NCBI GenBank assembly: GCA_026545225.1
Contig: CM048848.1
Coordinates: 12,876,853-12,940,852, forward strand
Direction of reading: 5' to 3'
From: Cornus controversa
Lineage: Eukaryota > Streptophyta > Magnoliopsida > Cornales > Cornaceae
DNA length: 64,000 bases
Of this stretch, positions 1 through 10,376 are shown one piece after another; within the stretch, counting starts at the first letter, position 1, and each line of letters starts with the position of its first letter. Position numbers and translations under genes: made by a program. Under the pieces are notes generated by a model. The model worked only from the letters and a program-made list of their open reading frames with translations. It did no database searches and was not told where the DNA came from.

Positions 1-695
1 CTTTTATATACATGCATAGATTGTGTAATTCAGAGGATTCTTATTATAGAATTGAGCAATAAAAGTCTTGTAAATTCAATCTCAATGATTTCTTATCTTG
101 TCTTAGATATTTAGTTGTTATTATTGAACTCAATCTCTCTTATTTTCTGTGATCATGAGAGAGATTATTACACAATGGTAATCACTGAATATATTGTTAT
201 GAGCTTTGATGGATTATGCCTAGAGAAGATGAACCATACTGCACCCTAGATTAGAGTAGTTAGGCAGATGGCCTATGCCAATCGAAGATAGTCCATGGCT
301 TAGCCTTAATCATATGTTATCTTCTTGACGGATGAAGGTGAGCTTGTAGCCACCAACACCACTTATGCATGATGTAATTCCCCTATAGTTGATTCAATTG
401 ATCATTGATTGTGGAGTTAGTGGTGAAGTCAAACACCCTAGATTTCTCTCATATTATCTTCATTATCTTATTTACTTTGATTTATTTTATTTTATCTTTT
501 TAATTAGTTTAAAAATTAGAATTCTTTTCTGTATAAATTTAATTAGAATTAATTCAGTATTCTAACTCATCAGACCATAATCCCTGAGGTACGATACCCC
601 TTTCGATAGCCCTATTCTGCAAGGAATTCGTTCTATTGCGAAGTGTTGAAAATTTTAATTGATATACTTTTTGAGTCACACTCACACACGAATCA
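1..695 (+). repeat. Element 1 5' LTR (3' part only)
   Basis: Base 1 aligns with base 9683 of the 3' LTR and the match runs to the terminal ATCA at 695. The U3 part is cut off by the window edge. It contains a TATA-like stretch near its start (TTTATATA). The primer-binding site follows five bases later, which fixes the LTR end. Confidence 0.92.
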
Positions 696-700
696 ATTTT

Positions 701-718
701 TGGCGCCTTTGCCGGGGA
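701..718 (+). other. Element 1 primer-binding site (tRNA-Asp type)
   Basis: The 18 bases start TGGCGCC and end GCCGGGGA, the complement of a plant tRNA-Asp 3' end apart from one T where the consensus has G. This PBS type is established for Athila/Tat lineages. Element 2 carries the same variant (GCCTTTG), while Element 3 has a different one. Confidence 0.85.
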
Positions 719-840
719 TTATCTATTTGATTGATTGGATTTTACAGAATTAGTTTTAATTGGATTTTTAGTTTAGGAAATTTTTATATTTTATTTTTAA
801 TTTTGTTTTTGTTTTCTTTTTAGGTGCTTTTGGTAAATAT

Positions 841-2171
841 ATGCAAGGTCGTCGTTCTGTAGCTGATCCTTTGATACCTCTTGATCCGGAACCTGAACGT
901 ACTCTTAGACAACAGAGGAACATCCCTGTTGATACCATTGTGCAAGAGGAAGAAATAATTGAAGACATGGCAGAAGAGAGAAATAACAACCTTATTCCTA
1001 ATACTGATGGAGAAAGAGCTAGATTGCTTAGGGACTACTATGTTCCTGAGACATATACCTCGCCAGCAGGTTTTCAACTGCCCAATGTCACAGCACAGAA
1101 TTATGAGATCAAGTCCAGCATTATTCAAATGCTGCCATCTTATTTTGGGCTGACTCAAGAAGACCCTTACAAGCATCTGGATGACTTCATTGAAGTGTGC
1201 TCAACTACAAAAATTCATAACTTCTCTAAAGATGCTTTCAGAATGAGACTTTTTCCATTCTCTCTGAAAGACAAAGCAAAGTATTGGTTCAACTCTCTAC
1301 TGGCTGGTTCTATCACGACTTGGACTCAGATGCAACATGAGTTTCTCAAGAAGTATTTTCCGATAGGGAAGACCAATCAGTTCAGACGTGCTATTACTGG
1401 TTTCTCGCAACATGAGGGAGAACAATTTTATGAGACATGGGAAAGATTCAAGGACCTTCTTAGGAAGTGTCCCCATCATCAAGTTCCTAAGTGGCAACTA
1501 GTGCAGAGTTTAATGAAGGGCTGACAGAAGCCAACAGACAGATGGTTGATGCGTCATGTGGAGGTACTTTTATGTTGAAGAGTGAAGAAGAGGCATGGAC
1601 CTTATTTGAAAATCTTACTGACAACTCTCTACAACATGTGTCCTCTACTCGTTCTAGCAGACCTGCCACTACCAGGAAAATTGATGGAATTTATGAGGTT
1701 GGTGCTTCAGAAGCTATGCCAACCGACATTGATTTAATTGCACAGAAGGTAGCAGCAATTATGGCTGCCAATCAAACTCCTTCTGCTTCAAATTCTTCAT
1801 TGCTAGGCCCTTGTGAATTTTGCTCTAGTCCTATGCATAATGTGAGCAATTGTCCTTCGGTGGGGCAATTTTCTGATATTCAACATGAGCAAGTTCAAGC
1901 TACTTTCACTGGACCAATGAATTCTCCACGAGGTAATACTTACAATCCCACATGGAAGAATCATCCTGGTTTTTCTTACAGTAATCAAGGGGCAGCAATG
2001 CAACCATCATATCAACCTAGGACTTTTGTGCCTCAACAACAATATCAAACACAAAGTCCTATGGCCCAAAGAATTTCTGCTATTGAAGACAAGCTGACTC
2101 TTACCTTGTCTAAATTTGACAAGCTTGATTCTCTCATAGAGACAGTGCAAGCTACTGCAGCAATAGTATAA
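841..2171 (+). pseudogene. gag: Element 1 gag (nucleocapsid region), frameshifted
   Basis: The product would be the structural coat protein that packages element RNA. The start at 841 lies just after a T-rich leader and gives the MQGRR opening shared with Element 2. The N-terminal part (841-1511) has the retrotransposon gag domain at about residues 120-225, including LFPFSLKDKAK and the F-x-ETWERFKDLLRKCPHH helix. A one-base loss near 1505-1512 shifts the frame, and the protein continues in frame 3 from about 1503. A zinc knuckle of the form C-x2-C-x4-H-x4-C (CEFC...H...C) is encoded near 1811-1855, followed by a Q/P-rich linker. An in-frame TAA at 2169-2171 ends this stretch, and downstream codons continue the same reading frame into protease. 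Gag and pol are therefore one long frame in this family. Confidence 0.9.
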
Positions 2172-3212
2172 TCTACAGTTCAGCTAGTGCACTCGCACTC
2201 TCAATCCATTGCCAAACTGGAATCTCAGTTTGGACAGCTTGCTACTTCATTATGCAGAAGAGAAGAAGGGAAGCTCCCTAGTCAACCAATTGCTAATCCA
2301 AGAGGGATGCAAGCTTCCACAAGCAACCCACACCATGAGCAAGTTCAAGCGATTACCACTTTGAGAAGTGGGAAAGTAATTGACAATAAAGTGGGTGAGA
2401 AGAAAGAGGAAGAAAAAGTGACCACAAGTCCAAGTGCTGAAATTCCTTATGAGCCCAAAGCTCCTTTCCCACAACGTTTCCTAGAAGCATCTAAATTGGG
2501 AAAGCAAGGGGACAAGCTGCATGACATGATGGAGGTATTTCGCCAAGTGAAGATTAATTTGCCACTCCTTGATGCCATCAAGCAAATTCCTCCTTATGCA
2601 AAATTTTTGAAGGACTTGTGCACTCAGAAAAGGCATTCTAAAAGCCATATGCCAAAGAAAGTGATGCTGCCACAACAAGTAAGTTCAATAATTCAGCAAT
2701 GTACTCCTCCCAAGTACAAAGATCTTGGTGCTCCAACTATCTCATGCATTATTGGGGAGCACCATGTGGATAAAACTCTTCTTGATTTGGGTGCAAGTGT
2801 AAATTTGCTACCCTATTCAGTCTACTTACAATTGGGCTTGGGAGAATTGAAGCCTACCTCGGTGGTATTACAATTTGCAGATAGATCAACAAAGCAACCC
2901 CGAGGAATCATAGAAGATGTGCTCATTAAAGTGGACAAGTTCTACTTTTCTGTTAATTTCATTGTGCTTGACACTGAGCCGGTTCACAATCCAAAGAGGC
3001 ACATTCCAGTGATCCTGGGTCGACCTTTCTTAGCTACTGCTGATGCTTGCATAAACTGTAGGTCAGGGATCATGGATATTTCATTTGGCAATATGAATGT
3101 CAAGCTTAATGTGTTCAATGCTATACAACACCCTCCAGATCAGAGTGATGTGTTCTGCATGGATGATATTGATGAATGTGTAGAGGAATTTGTTTCATCC
3201 TCTATATCTTGA
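2172..3212 (+). pseudogene. Element 1 gag C-terminus and aspartic protease
   Basis: It continues the reading frame of the second gag segment. The retropepsin active site reads LLDLGASVNLLP (near 2776-2812), the D-L-G-A-S form normal for Athila-type elements. The flap-side and C-terminal motifs follow, including a V-I-L-G-R-P-F segment near 3010-3035. The enzyme would cut the gag-pol polyprotein inside the particle. An in-frame TGA at 3210-3212 interrupts the frame before the reverse transcriptase linker. The surrounding frame is otherwise open for over 340 codons, so this is a recent point break and not old decay. Confidence 0.88.
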
Positions 3213-5105
3213 AACTCCCTGGAGGTATGTAAGTCTCTTTATGACTTTGGGAACATTAATGATGAAGGGTTGTGTGAAGAAGTGCATGCTATGCTGGAAG
3301 TGGATACTATTCAGAATACTCCACCATGGAGAATTCCAATTGAGCCACTACCTTCTCTCTCTAGCACTCCCCTAGTGCCTTCATTGGAGTCCCCTCCAGA
3401 ATTAGAATTGAAGCCCTTGCCTGACAAATTGAAGTATGTATTCTTGGGGGCACAGAAAACTCTTCCTGTTATAATTGCCTCTGATCTGACAGAAATTCAA
3501 GAGAAGAGCTTAGTAGAGGTTTTATACCAACATCGTGAAGCAATTGGATGGAGTGTTGCTGATCTTAAGGGCATTGATCCCTCGATTTGCATGCACAAAA
3601 TTCATCTGGAAGAAGGATGTAAGCCAACCAGAGAGGCACAGATGCGACTGAACCCCAACATGAAGGAGGTGGTAAAGAAAGAGGTTATCAAGTTACTTGA
3701 TGGAGGTATCATTTATCCAATTTCTGACAGTACATGGGTGAGTCCAACACAAGTGGTTCCAAAGAAGTCTGGTCTTACCATTGTCCCTAACTCTATGGGA
3801 GAGCTTGTTCCACAACGTACTGCCACAGGTTGGCGTGTTTGCATTGATTACAAAAAGCTCAATTCTATGACAAGGAAGGATCACTTCCCTCTTCCATTCA
3901 TTGATCAAATACTTGAAAGGTTAGCTGGTCAGAGCTATTATTGCTTTTTGGATGGCTACTCTGGTTATAACCAAGTAGCTATGGATCCGGAAGATCAAGA
4001 GAAGACCACTTTCACGTGTCCCTTTGGTACTTTTGCTTATCGTCGTATGCCCTTTGGATTATGTAATGCTCCGGCTACATTCCAGAGGTGTATGATGGCC
4101 ATCTTTTCTGACATGGTGGAAAAATTCTTGGAGGTGTTCATGGATGACTTCTCTGTTTTTGGATCATCCTTTGAACACTGTTTGAGCAATTTATCACTTG
4201 TGCTTCAAAGGTGCCGAGAACGGAATTTGGTACTTAGTTGGGAGAAGAGCCATTTTATGGTGAAAGAAGGTATTGTATTGGGTCATATTGTTTCAGAGAG
4301 GGGCATTGAAGTTGATAAAGCAAAGATTGACCTAATTGCAACTCTGCCTCATCCAACTTCGGTAAGGCAAGTTCGATCTTTCTTAGGCCATGCCGGGTTC
4401 TATAGAAGATTCATCAAAGATTTCAGTAAAGTGGCTCGACCATTGTGCCATTTGTTATCTAAAGATGTTCCCTTTATCTTTGATGAAGATTGTGTGCAAG
4501 CTTTTGAAAAGCTTCGGTCTCTGTTATCCTCTGCACCAATTATGCAGTCTCCAAAATGGGCTATACCTTTTGAAATCACGTGTGATGCCTCTGAGTATGC
4601 AGTGGGAGCCGTGTTGGGATAGAGAGAAGAAAAACGACCACACGTCATCTACTACGCTAGTAAGACTCTCTCTGATGCCCAACTCAATTATACAACCACA
4701 GAGAAAGAGCTTCTAGCTGTAGTATTTGCCTTGGACAAGTTTCGTTCTTATTTATTGGGGTCCAAGGTGGTTGTCTACTCTGATCATGCAGCATTGAGAC
4801 ACTTATTGGCAAAGAAAGAAACCAAACTGCATCTTATTCGGTGGATTTTATTGCGGCAAGAATTTGATTTGGAGATAAAAGACAAAAAGGGGACGGAGAA
4901 TGTGGTTGCGGATCATTTATCTCGGATTGAGTTTGAGCCGGTGATCGATGCATTACCTATTCAAGACTCATTCCCGGATGAGCAATTGTTTGGAATTGCG
5001 TTGATGAAAGTTAATGGCCAAAGGTTGAAGCATTGTGTGGAAGGATGTGTGCCAAGAAGAGACGTAGAGTCCGTCAACTTGACGGATCCCGTCTATCCGA
5101 CTTAA
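3213..5105 (+). pseudogene. pol: Element 1 reverse transcriptase and RNase H, one nonsense break; no integrase core
   Basis: Reverse transcriptase runs from about 3420 to 4520. It has the HKI-x-LEEG entry, WRVCIDYKKLN palm motif, the F-M-D-D catalytic box near 4138-4150 (F for the usual Y is normal in this clade), LGH and the connection region. RNase H follows from about 4570 with its acidic residues in TCDAS, EKELLA, YSDHA and VADHLSR. An in-frame TAG at 4620-4622 falls between RT and RNase H, and the same frame resumes immediately. After FPDEQLFG (near 4995) the frame passes directly into [10 protein letters not shown], which corresponds to the extreme C-terminal tail of integrase. The HHCC and DDE parts are absent. 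The frame ends at TAA 5103-5105. Confidence 0.93.
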
Positions 5106-5992
5106 TCCCTTCGGAGAGTCAATCATCTCCTACGGACGTTAAATTGTAGGTTCTGTATGTATTTCTATACTTTATTTCCTTTAGTTTTCTTTAATTTTAA
5201 TTTTTAATTTTAGTTTTCTTAAATTTTTCTTCAATTCTAGTTGCGTTTTAATGTTTTTTCTTCGAGTTTTTGATGTATAAGTTGCTTCCGGAGGATGCCA
5301 AGAGGTGTACCGAGGTATTTGGACTCAAGACGGGTGAAAAATAGTGCTCTCGGTCGACCTTGGATGATGGAGACTCAAAAATATCAAGTCTCGGTCCACC
5401 TTGGGCGATGGAGGTCCAACAGGCATCCAAGAGGGGGATCGATCGCCCCAGAGGAGGGGGATCAATCGCCCCATGATTTTCCATGAGGAGCACCACCAGC
5501 AGGTGGGCGATCGATCGCCCACTCCAAGGGGGATCGATCGCCCAAGGGTATAGAGGGGCTGGCCGAGCCTTTCTTCTATAAATGGACTCCTTATCCTCCT
5601 ATGTTGCTACCACATGCATCCTAAGTCTCTTTGAACTCCAATTCAAGTCCTACATCATCCGAAAGATTATTTTCTTCAATTGGTGATTATTATACAAGAA
5701 TTCAACATTGATCATCATCAACTTCAACATCAAATTGGATCAAAAATCACTAGTTCTCAAAAGAAGATCTCACTTTTCCAAGTTCAACATAAAGAAAGTG
5801 AAGTTTTTCTTTGAAGAAATTGTTCAAATCTTTTTGAGGGCTTTTGAAGACCAAGTTTGGGGGATCAATTTGGTGCATTCATTTGTTCGATTTGGGTGGA
5901 AAAATTGCCGAAAAGAGGAGGTTGAAGGGTACAAGTTAATTGTGCACGCCAAGTGTTCGATTTAATTCCTCAACCACACTTTTTCTACTTTT
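5106..5992 (+). other. Element 1 spacer between pol and env-like ORF, with GATCGATC-palindrome motifs
   Basis: No coding motif is recognised. The section 5390-5545 holds at least three copies of a G/C-flanked palindrome built on GCGATCGATCGC or GGATCGATCGCC (near 5436, 5508 and 5530), plus one with a single change (GGATCAATCGCC, near 5460). A T-rich stretch at 5160-5260 precedes it. The last 300 bases are A/T-rich leader for the next ORF. Confidence 0.7.
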
Positions 5993-7216
5993 ATGGCACC
6001 AAAGAGAGCAAGTCACCAAGGTGCTTCAAGTTCACGTAATCCTCGCCGAGCGAGGCATGATCCGACCACAGGTTCTTCACGATCTCGCCGAGAAGGTATT
6101 CAAGAGAGATGGCATCCAAGGGCGTTGAACTTTGAAACCATGTTTGACATAGCCGAACTTTATGGTATGTTTCCCGAGACACGATGGGGGATTTCCGACA
6201 TCCGTCGTCGTCGGTCGGCATCCATTTTTGTTCCACTCTCATCTCCCATTTACCCGAGGCTTGTCAAGGTATTTTATCAGAACTTAATGCCGACACCTGA
6301 TGAGCGGGATGTGCTTACTTCTTCCGTAGATAGAACAATAGTTCGGGTGGACATGTCATCCATTGCCATTGCCATGGGTTGTCCTCATGAGTGCCCAGCT
6401 GATTTATCTTATATCTATACTCCTTTACCCGACGAGTTGTCAGTGGGTAATGTGGTTGCACGTTTGTGTGCCAACCAATTTTTTGGGCCGAAAAGGAATG
6501 CAGCTTCTAAATCTTCAATGCCAAATCATTTATGGTTCCTTGACGCTGTTCTACTCAAGAATGTATGTCCAATTGGACATAAAATCAAGAGACGTCAAGA
6601 GTTCCTCAGAGCCTTATATGCTATACATTTTGGGCATTGGCTGTCATTCCCACAGATTGTCTGGGGCCAGATGGAGAAGTTTTATTCCAAAGTTGTAGCC
6701 AAGGCACCAGACAGTGCAAGTGACTGGGAGTTTTCATTCCCTACTATTATTCACCAGTTGCTTGTGGCACAGGAGTATGCAGTCCATGAGGACGAGCTTG
6801 CCTTTCCACGTGATCTTCATTATGGCACGCATGACTGGAACCTGAGTCGATCTCATAGGCACCAGAGAGTCATAGCGGCGCTTGGTGAGGTATCTCGGTT
6901 GGCCCAGGGAGGAGAGCATATAGATATACCACCACCGGTGGAAAATCCAGAGGAGATGGAGGCTGAGGAAGAGGAGGTGCATGCACAGGCTGGTGGCCAT
7001 GATTATCAATATTTAGAGGGGCAGATTGCTGGTTTGACAGCCCAGTTTGGCACCCTATAGACAGAGGTCTCCACACAGTTTGGAGCAATGAGAACAGAGA
7101 TGGCGGATCACTTTCGTGACACTCGCCAAGAGCAACTAGAGATGAGGAGGATGATGCGTGCACTGATGCGTCAAGCAAACTTGGATCCAGATGCTCAGTC
7201 ACCACCACACCCTTGA
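5993..7216 (+). pseudogene. Element 1 third ORF in env position (plant transposon-protein type)
   Basis: An ATG at 5993 opens a protein with a basic, serine-rich N-terminus, then a conserved core at about residues 45-150 (YGMFPETRWGISD, PRLVKVFYQNL, AIAMGCPHE). It ends in an acidic, Q/E/M-rich tail that looks coiled-coil. I see no signal peptide or transmembrane segment. The core resembles the family usually annotated as putative plant transposon protein, found in the env position of Athila-like elements. Its biochemical role is unknown to me. A TAG at 7058-7060 interrupts it, and the same frame stays open to TGA at 7214-7216 with matching coiled-coil composition. A diverged minus-strand copy lies at 10377-13728. 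Confidence 0.75.
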
Positions 7217-7531
7217 CAGGAAGGTAACCATCTTTTGTATTTTATTTTATTTTTAGTTTTTATTTTTCTTTTTGTAGTTAGGATTTTATTAAAAAAAAAA
7301 TGAAAAATTGAAAAATGAAAAATATATTTTATTTAGGATTTTTCTCTTTCATATTTATTTTCACCCATACTATTTCACTTGATCTTTGGGGTATAGTGGT
7401 TTGTTTTGACAGGTTTTAACATTCAAGTTTGGGGGTGTGCTTTCATTACCTTCATGCTAGTGATGTCCTCTATTTTCTTTCCACTACTCCGAATTTCTGG
7501 TAATATCGTTCTTACTCTTCTCTATGCTTTT

Positions 7532-7587
7532 ATTGGGTGTACATTGAGGACAATGTACAGTTTAAGTTTGGGGGTGAGGCGATGCCT
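7532..7587 (+). promoter_or_regulatory. 56-nt identical block: hairpin plus internal polypurine tract
   Basis: These 56 bases are identical to the reverse complement of 20639-20694 in Element 3, while flanking sequence differs by roughly a fifth. The block holds a perfect 8-bp stem with a 4-base loop (GTACATTG-AGGA-CAATGTAC, 7539-7558), followed six bases later by AAGTTTGGGGGTG (7564-7576). Candidate roles are RNA packaging or dimerisation, or a secondary plus-strand primer. No function is shown. Confidence 0.75.
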
Positions 7588-8837
7588 ATTTGATTGCTTT
7601 AATGCAATATGGGGGGAAATTTGTGTGAAATTCTTTTTGTATTAGGATTTTATTTTATTTTATTTTTCTTAATTTATTTTTTATTTTATTTTGTTTTGTT
7701 TTGTTTTTAGATAGAATGTTTTGACATTATTCAAAGGATTAATACCTTATGTAGGTGCTTAACTTGCAATTTTTGAGTATGTTTGAAATTTTTGGAAACT
7801 ATGGTTTGAATTAAGTGGTTTTAATCATGGTTTGCAATAACATGTTTTGGAGTGATTGATTTAGTTCCCTTACATGCACAAACACACTAGCATAGTCTTA
7901 TGGGGTATAAACTGTGGGTTTGAGTTATTAAGTTACATATACTTGATATTAATTAGTATCTCTTGAGAATGAGTACCAATGATGTGTTTTACTTGACTTC
8001 AATGAAAAAGAGAAGAAAAAAAAAGAAAGAAAAAAGTGATGAATAAGCAAATCAATTTGATCTTTTTCATGAGTAACCGGGCCTCTATGCCTCAGGAAGC
8101 ACGGAGTGTTCGCGTCAAAAGTGAAAGGGTGAGAAAAGATGAGCATTGGTTGTCTTGATTTGTAGCCTGACTGATTCGAGTAATTAGGTATTCAGGGTAT
8201 CTTAAAGCCTAGTGCCCTAAAGCCATCTGGTTTGGGAGTCACTGACTGAAAGCTTGCTACATGGATCTTTCAGAAAGCTCAATAGATCAAGACATTGCAC
8301 AACCAATAAAGCAATGAAAAAAAAAAGAATTGAAAAAAAAATGAAAAGTCATGTATGCATGTTTGGAAGTATGATTTCAATAAGGGAAGCTAGTGAGTTG
8401 AAGAGGTATGTGCCTTAATATATTCAGAGCTTGGTTATGCTACATGAGATGACTACTAGTTCACTTTACACGAGGGAGCTAGAGTTAATTATTTTGAGAT
8501 ATGTTGATGTGAATTATGCATGGGGACCATTGCTTTGAATTGTGGAATTTGAATATTTGAAATTATTCTTGAATGCAAGTTAGTAACTATATATTGTAAT
8601 CTTCTTCTTGAATTAATGTTGAAATAGAATTTTGAATGTTTATGGGTAACATTTCTGGAAACCCTCACGAGACTATACTCGTCCACTAGGGGGAACCTAG
8701 GGGTTTAAAGGCTTGTTGCATATGCTAAATGCAATCGTTTCTCCCACGAAAGTGGAGTTGGCTAGTTTAGTTAGTATTTGTTTGTTTCCTTTGTTTTAGT
8801 TTTGTTTTATTCTATTGCTAAGGGACTAGCAATATGT

Positions 8838-8850
8838 AAGTTTGGGGGTG
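8838..8850 (+). other. Element 1 polypurine tract
   Basis: AAGTTTGGGGGTG lies directly before the 3' LTR start TGATAGG. It is the plus-strand primer for reverse transcription in this family. Confidence 0.88.
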
Positions 8851-10376
8851 TGATAGGCGTTGAATGTTACGCATTCTAGCCTCTTAACTTATGTATTTTA
8901 TTCTCTTAGTGATAGATTATTTTGTAATTTTACTTCGTTTTAGTGTTTTATATATTTTCAGGGCCTTAATGATTATTTCAGTTAAAACCAAGCTTTTGGG
9001 CTTTTAAAGAAGACATCCAAGATGGTGAGATGAATCCTACATCAAGGAGATTCACTCAACCATTTATTTCAACTCAATTCAGCCCAAGAAAGAGGTCTAA
9101 GAGAATTACAACTGCTTAAGAAGGTTTCGGGCCTGAAGCCCAAATCTGCGCATAATACAGTCTTAATCCCATTTTGGAAAATGGACCAGAAGTCTTATTT
9201 CTGAGCCTCAAATCGACATAATTCTCAATTTAGGTTGAACGAAATTTGATTCTACACACTTTTGTATTTCACGAAAATTCTGTAAATCGGACTTCTAGTG
9301 GGTCAAAAGTTGGGCCGAAGTCAGCAGGAAAAACCCACCTGATTAGTGCTGCGGGAAACCCTAATTTATTCCTAATTGGATTAGGACTTTGGTGTATTCT
9401 CTTGGGGAATAAAGTGAAGACTTGGAGGCTGAGTTGAGAGGGCTGACAGGAGAGGAGACAGAGAGAACAGAGCTTGGAGAGTCTGAGAGGGCTGAGAAGA
9501 GAACAGAAACATATTCGCAGAGCCATTGGAGAACGAAGTCATACGCAGAATTCAGAAAGATGATGTCTTCTTCCTCAACAGTTGAAGCTTTTTTTTCTAC
9601 CATGAGCGGCTAGTTCATCCACTAGGGTTTTGATGTAGCCCTAACAAAGCATCAATGGTTTGATTGTTTTAATTATTGGAGACTTTTATATACATGCATA
9701 GATTGTGTAATTCAGAGGATTCTTATTATAGAATTGAGCAATAAAAGTCTTGTAAATTCAATCTCAATGATTTCTTATCTTGTCTTAGATATTTAGTTAT
9801 TGTTATTGAACTCAATCTCTCTTATTTTCTGTGATCATGAGAGAGATTATTACACAATGGTAATCACTGAATATATTGTTATGAGCTTTGATGGATTATG
9901 CCTAGAGAAGATGAACCATACTGCACCCTAGATTAGAGTAGTTAGGCAGATGGCCATGCCAATCGAAGATAGTCCATGGCTTAGCCTTAATCATATGTTA
10001 TCTTCTTGACGGATGAAGGTGAGCTTGTAGCCACCAACACCACTTATGCATGATGTAATTCCCCTATAGTTGATTCAATTGATCATTGATTGTGGAGTTA
10101 GTGGTGAAGTCAAACACCCTAGATTTCTCTCATATTATCTTCATTATCTTATTTACTTTGATTTATTTTATTTTATCTTTTTAATTAGTTTAAAAATCAG
10201 AATTCTTTTCTTTATAAATTTAATTAGAATTAATTCAGTATTCCAACTCATCAGACCATAATCCCTGAGGTACGATACCCCTTTCGATAGCCCTATTCTG
10301 CAAGGAATTCGTTCTATTGCGAAGTGTGGAAATTTTTAATTGATATACTTTTTGAGTCACACTCACACACGAATCA
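8851..10376 (+). repeat. Element 1 3' LTR, 1526 bp
   Basis: It begins TGATAGG directly after the polypurine tract and ends GAATCA at 10376. Its last 694 bases match 1-695. The first 100 or so bases are clearly related to the LTR starts of Elements 2 and 3 (TTGAATGTTA...CATTCT), marking one superfamily, but the downstream halves differ. Short ORFs inside it have no recognisable motif. A TATA-like stretch lies near 9684-9691. Confidence 0.93.

Larger units (their letters stand above)
7217..8850 (+). other. Element 1 long 3' untranslated region
   Basis: There is no credible gene here. Much of it is recognisably conserved with the same position of Element 3 (19406-20820, opposite strand), which shows this is functional element sequence and not random DNA. 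It contains A-runs near 7290 and 8010-8040 and 8310-8340. It also holds three identical copies of the 13-mer AAGTTTGGGGGTG at 7425, 7564 and 8838, the last being the polypurine tract against the LTR. Confidence 0.8.
1..10376 (+). mobile_element. Element 1: Athila-like Ty3/gypsy LTR retrotransposon, integrase-deleted
   Basis: Order on the plus strand is partial 5' LTR, tRNA-Asp-type primer site, gag, protease, reverse transcriptase, RNase H, spacer, env-position ORF, long 3' untranslated region, polypurine tract and full 3' LTR. The first 695 bases match 9683-10376 with about seven substitutions and one 1-base indel (hand count, near 1%), so the insertion is recent on retrotransposon scales. 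The upstream edge lies outside the window. The element inserted into the env-like region of minus-strand Element 2, whose sequence resumes at 10377. The expected 5-bp target duplication starts AATGG on the right, but its left copy cannot be seen. The frame carries several breaks and the integrase core is missing, so the copy is non-autonomous. The Athila assignment rests on the PBS, the DLGAS protease, the FMDD reverse transcriptase and the third ORF. Confidence 0.93.

Noticed and set aside
5248..5522. ORFs over the GATCGATC repeats in the Element 1 spacer
   Set aside because: Open frames on both strands come from the palindromic repeats, and no homologous protein is recognised.
7406..7645. 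79-codon ORF conserved with 20494-20820 in Element 3
   Set aside because: The protein similarity is explained by the identical 56-nt non-coding block. Outside it the frames differ in length and content.
9246..9613. Overlapping ORFs on both strands inside the Element 1 3' LTR
   Set aside because: They lie within the LTR, have no motif, and fall in U3 sequence related to Element 3 LTRs where no matching ORF exists.
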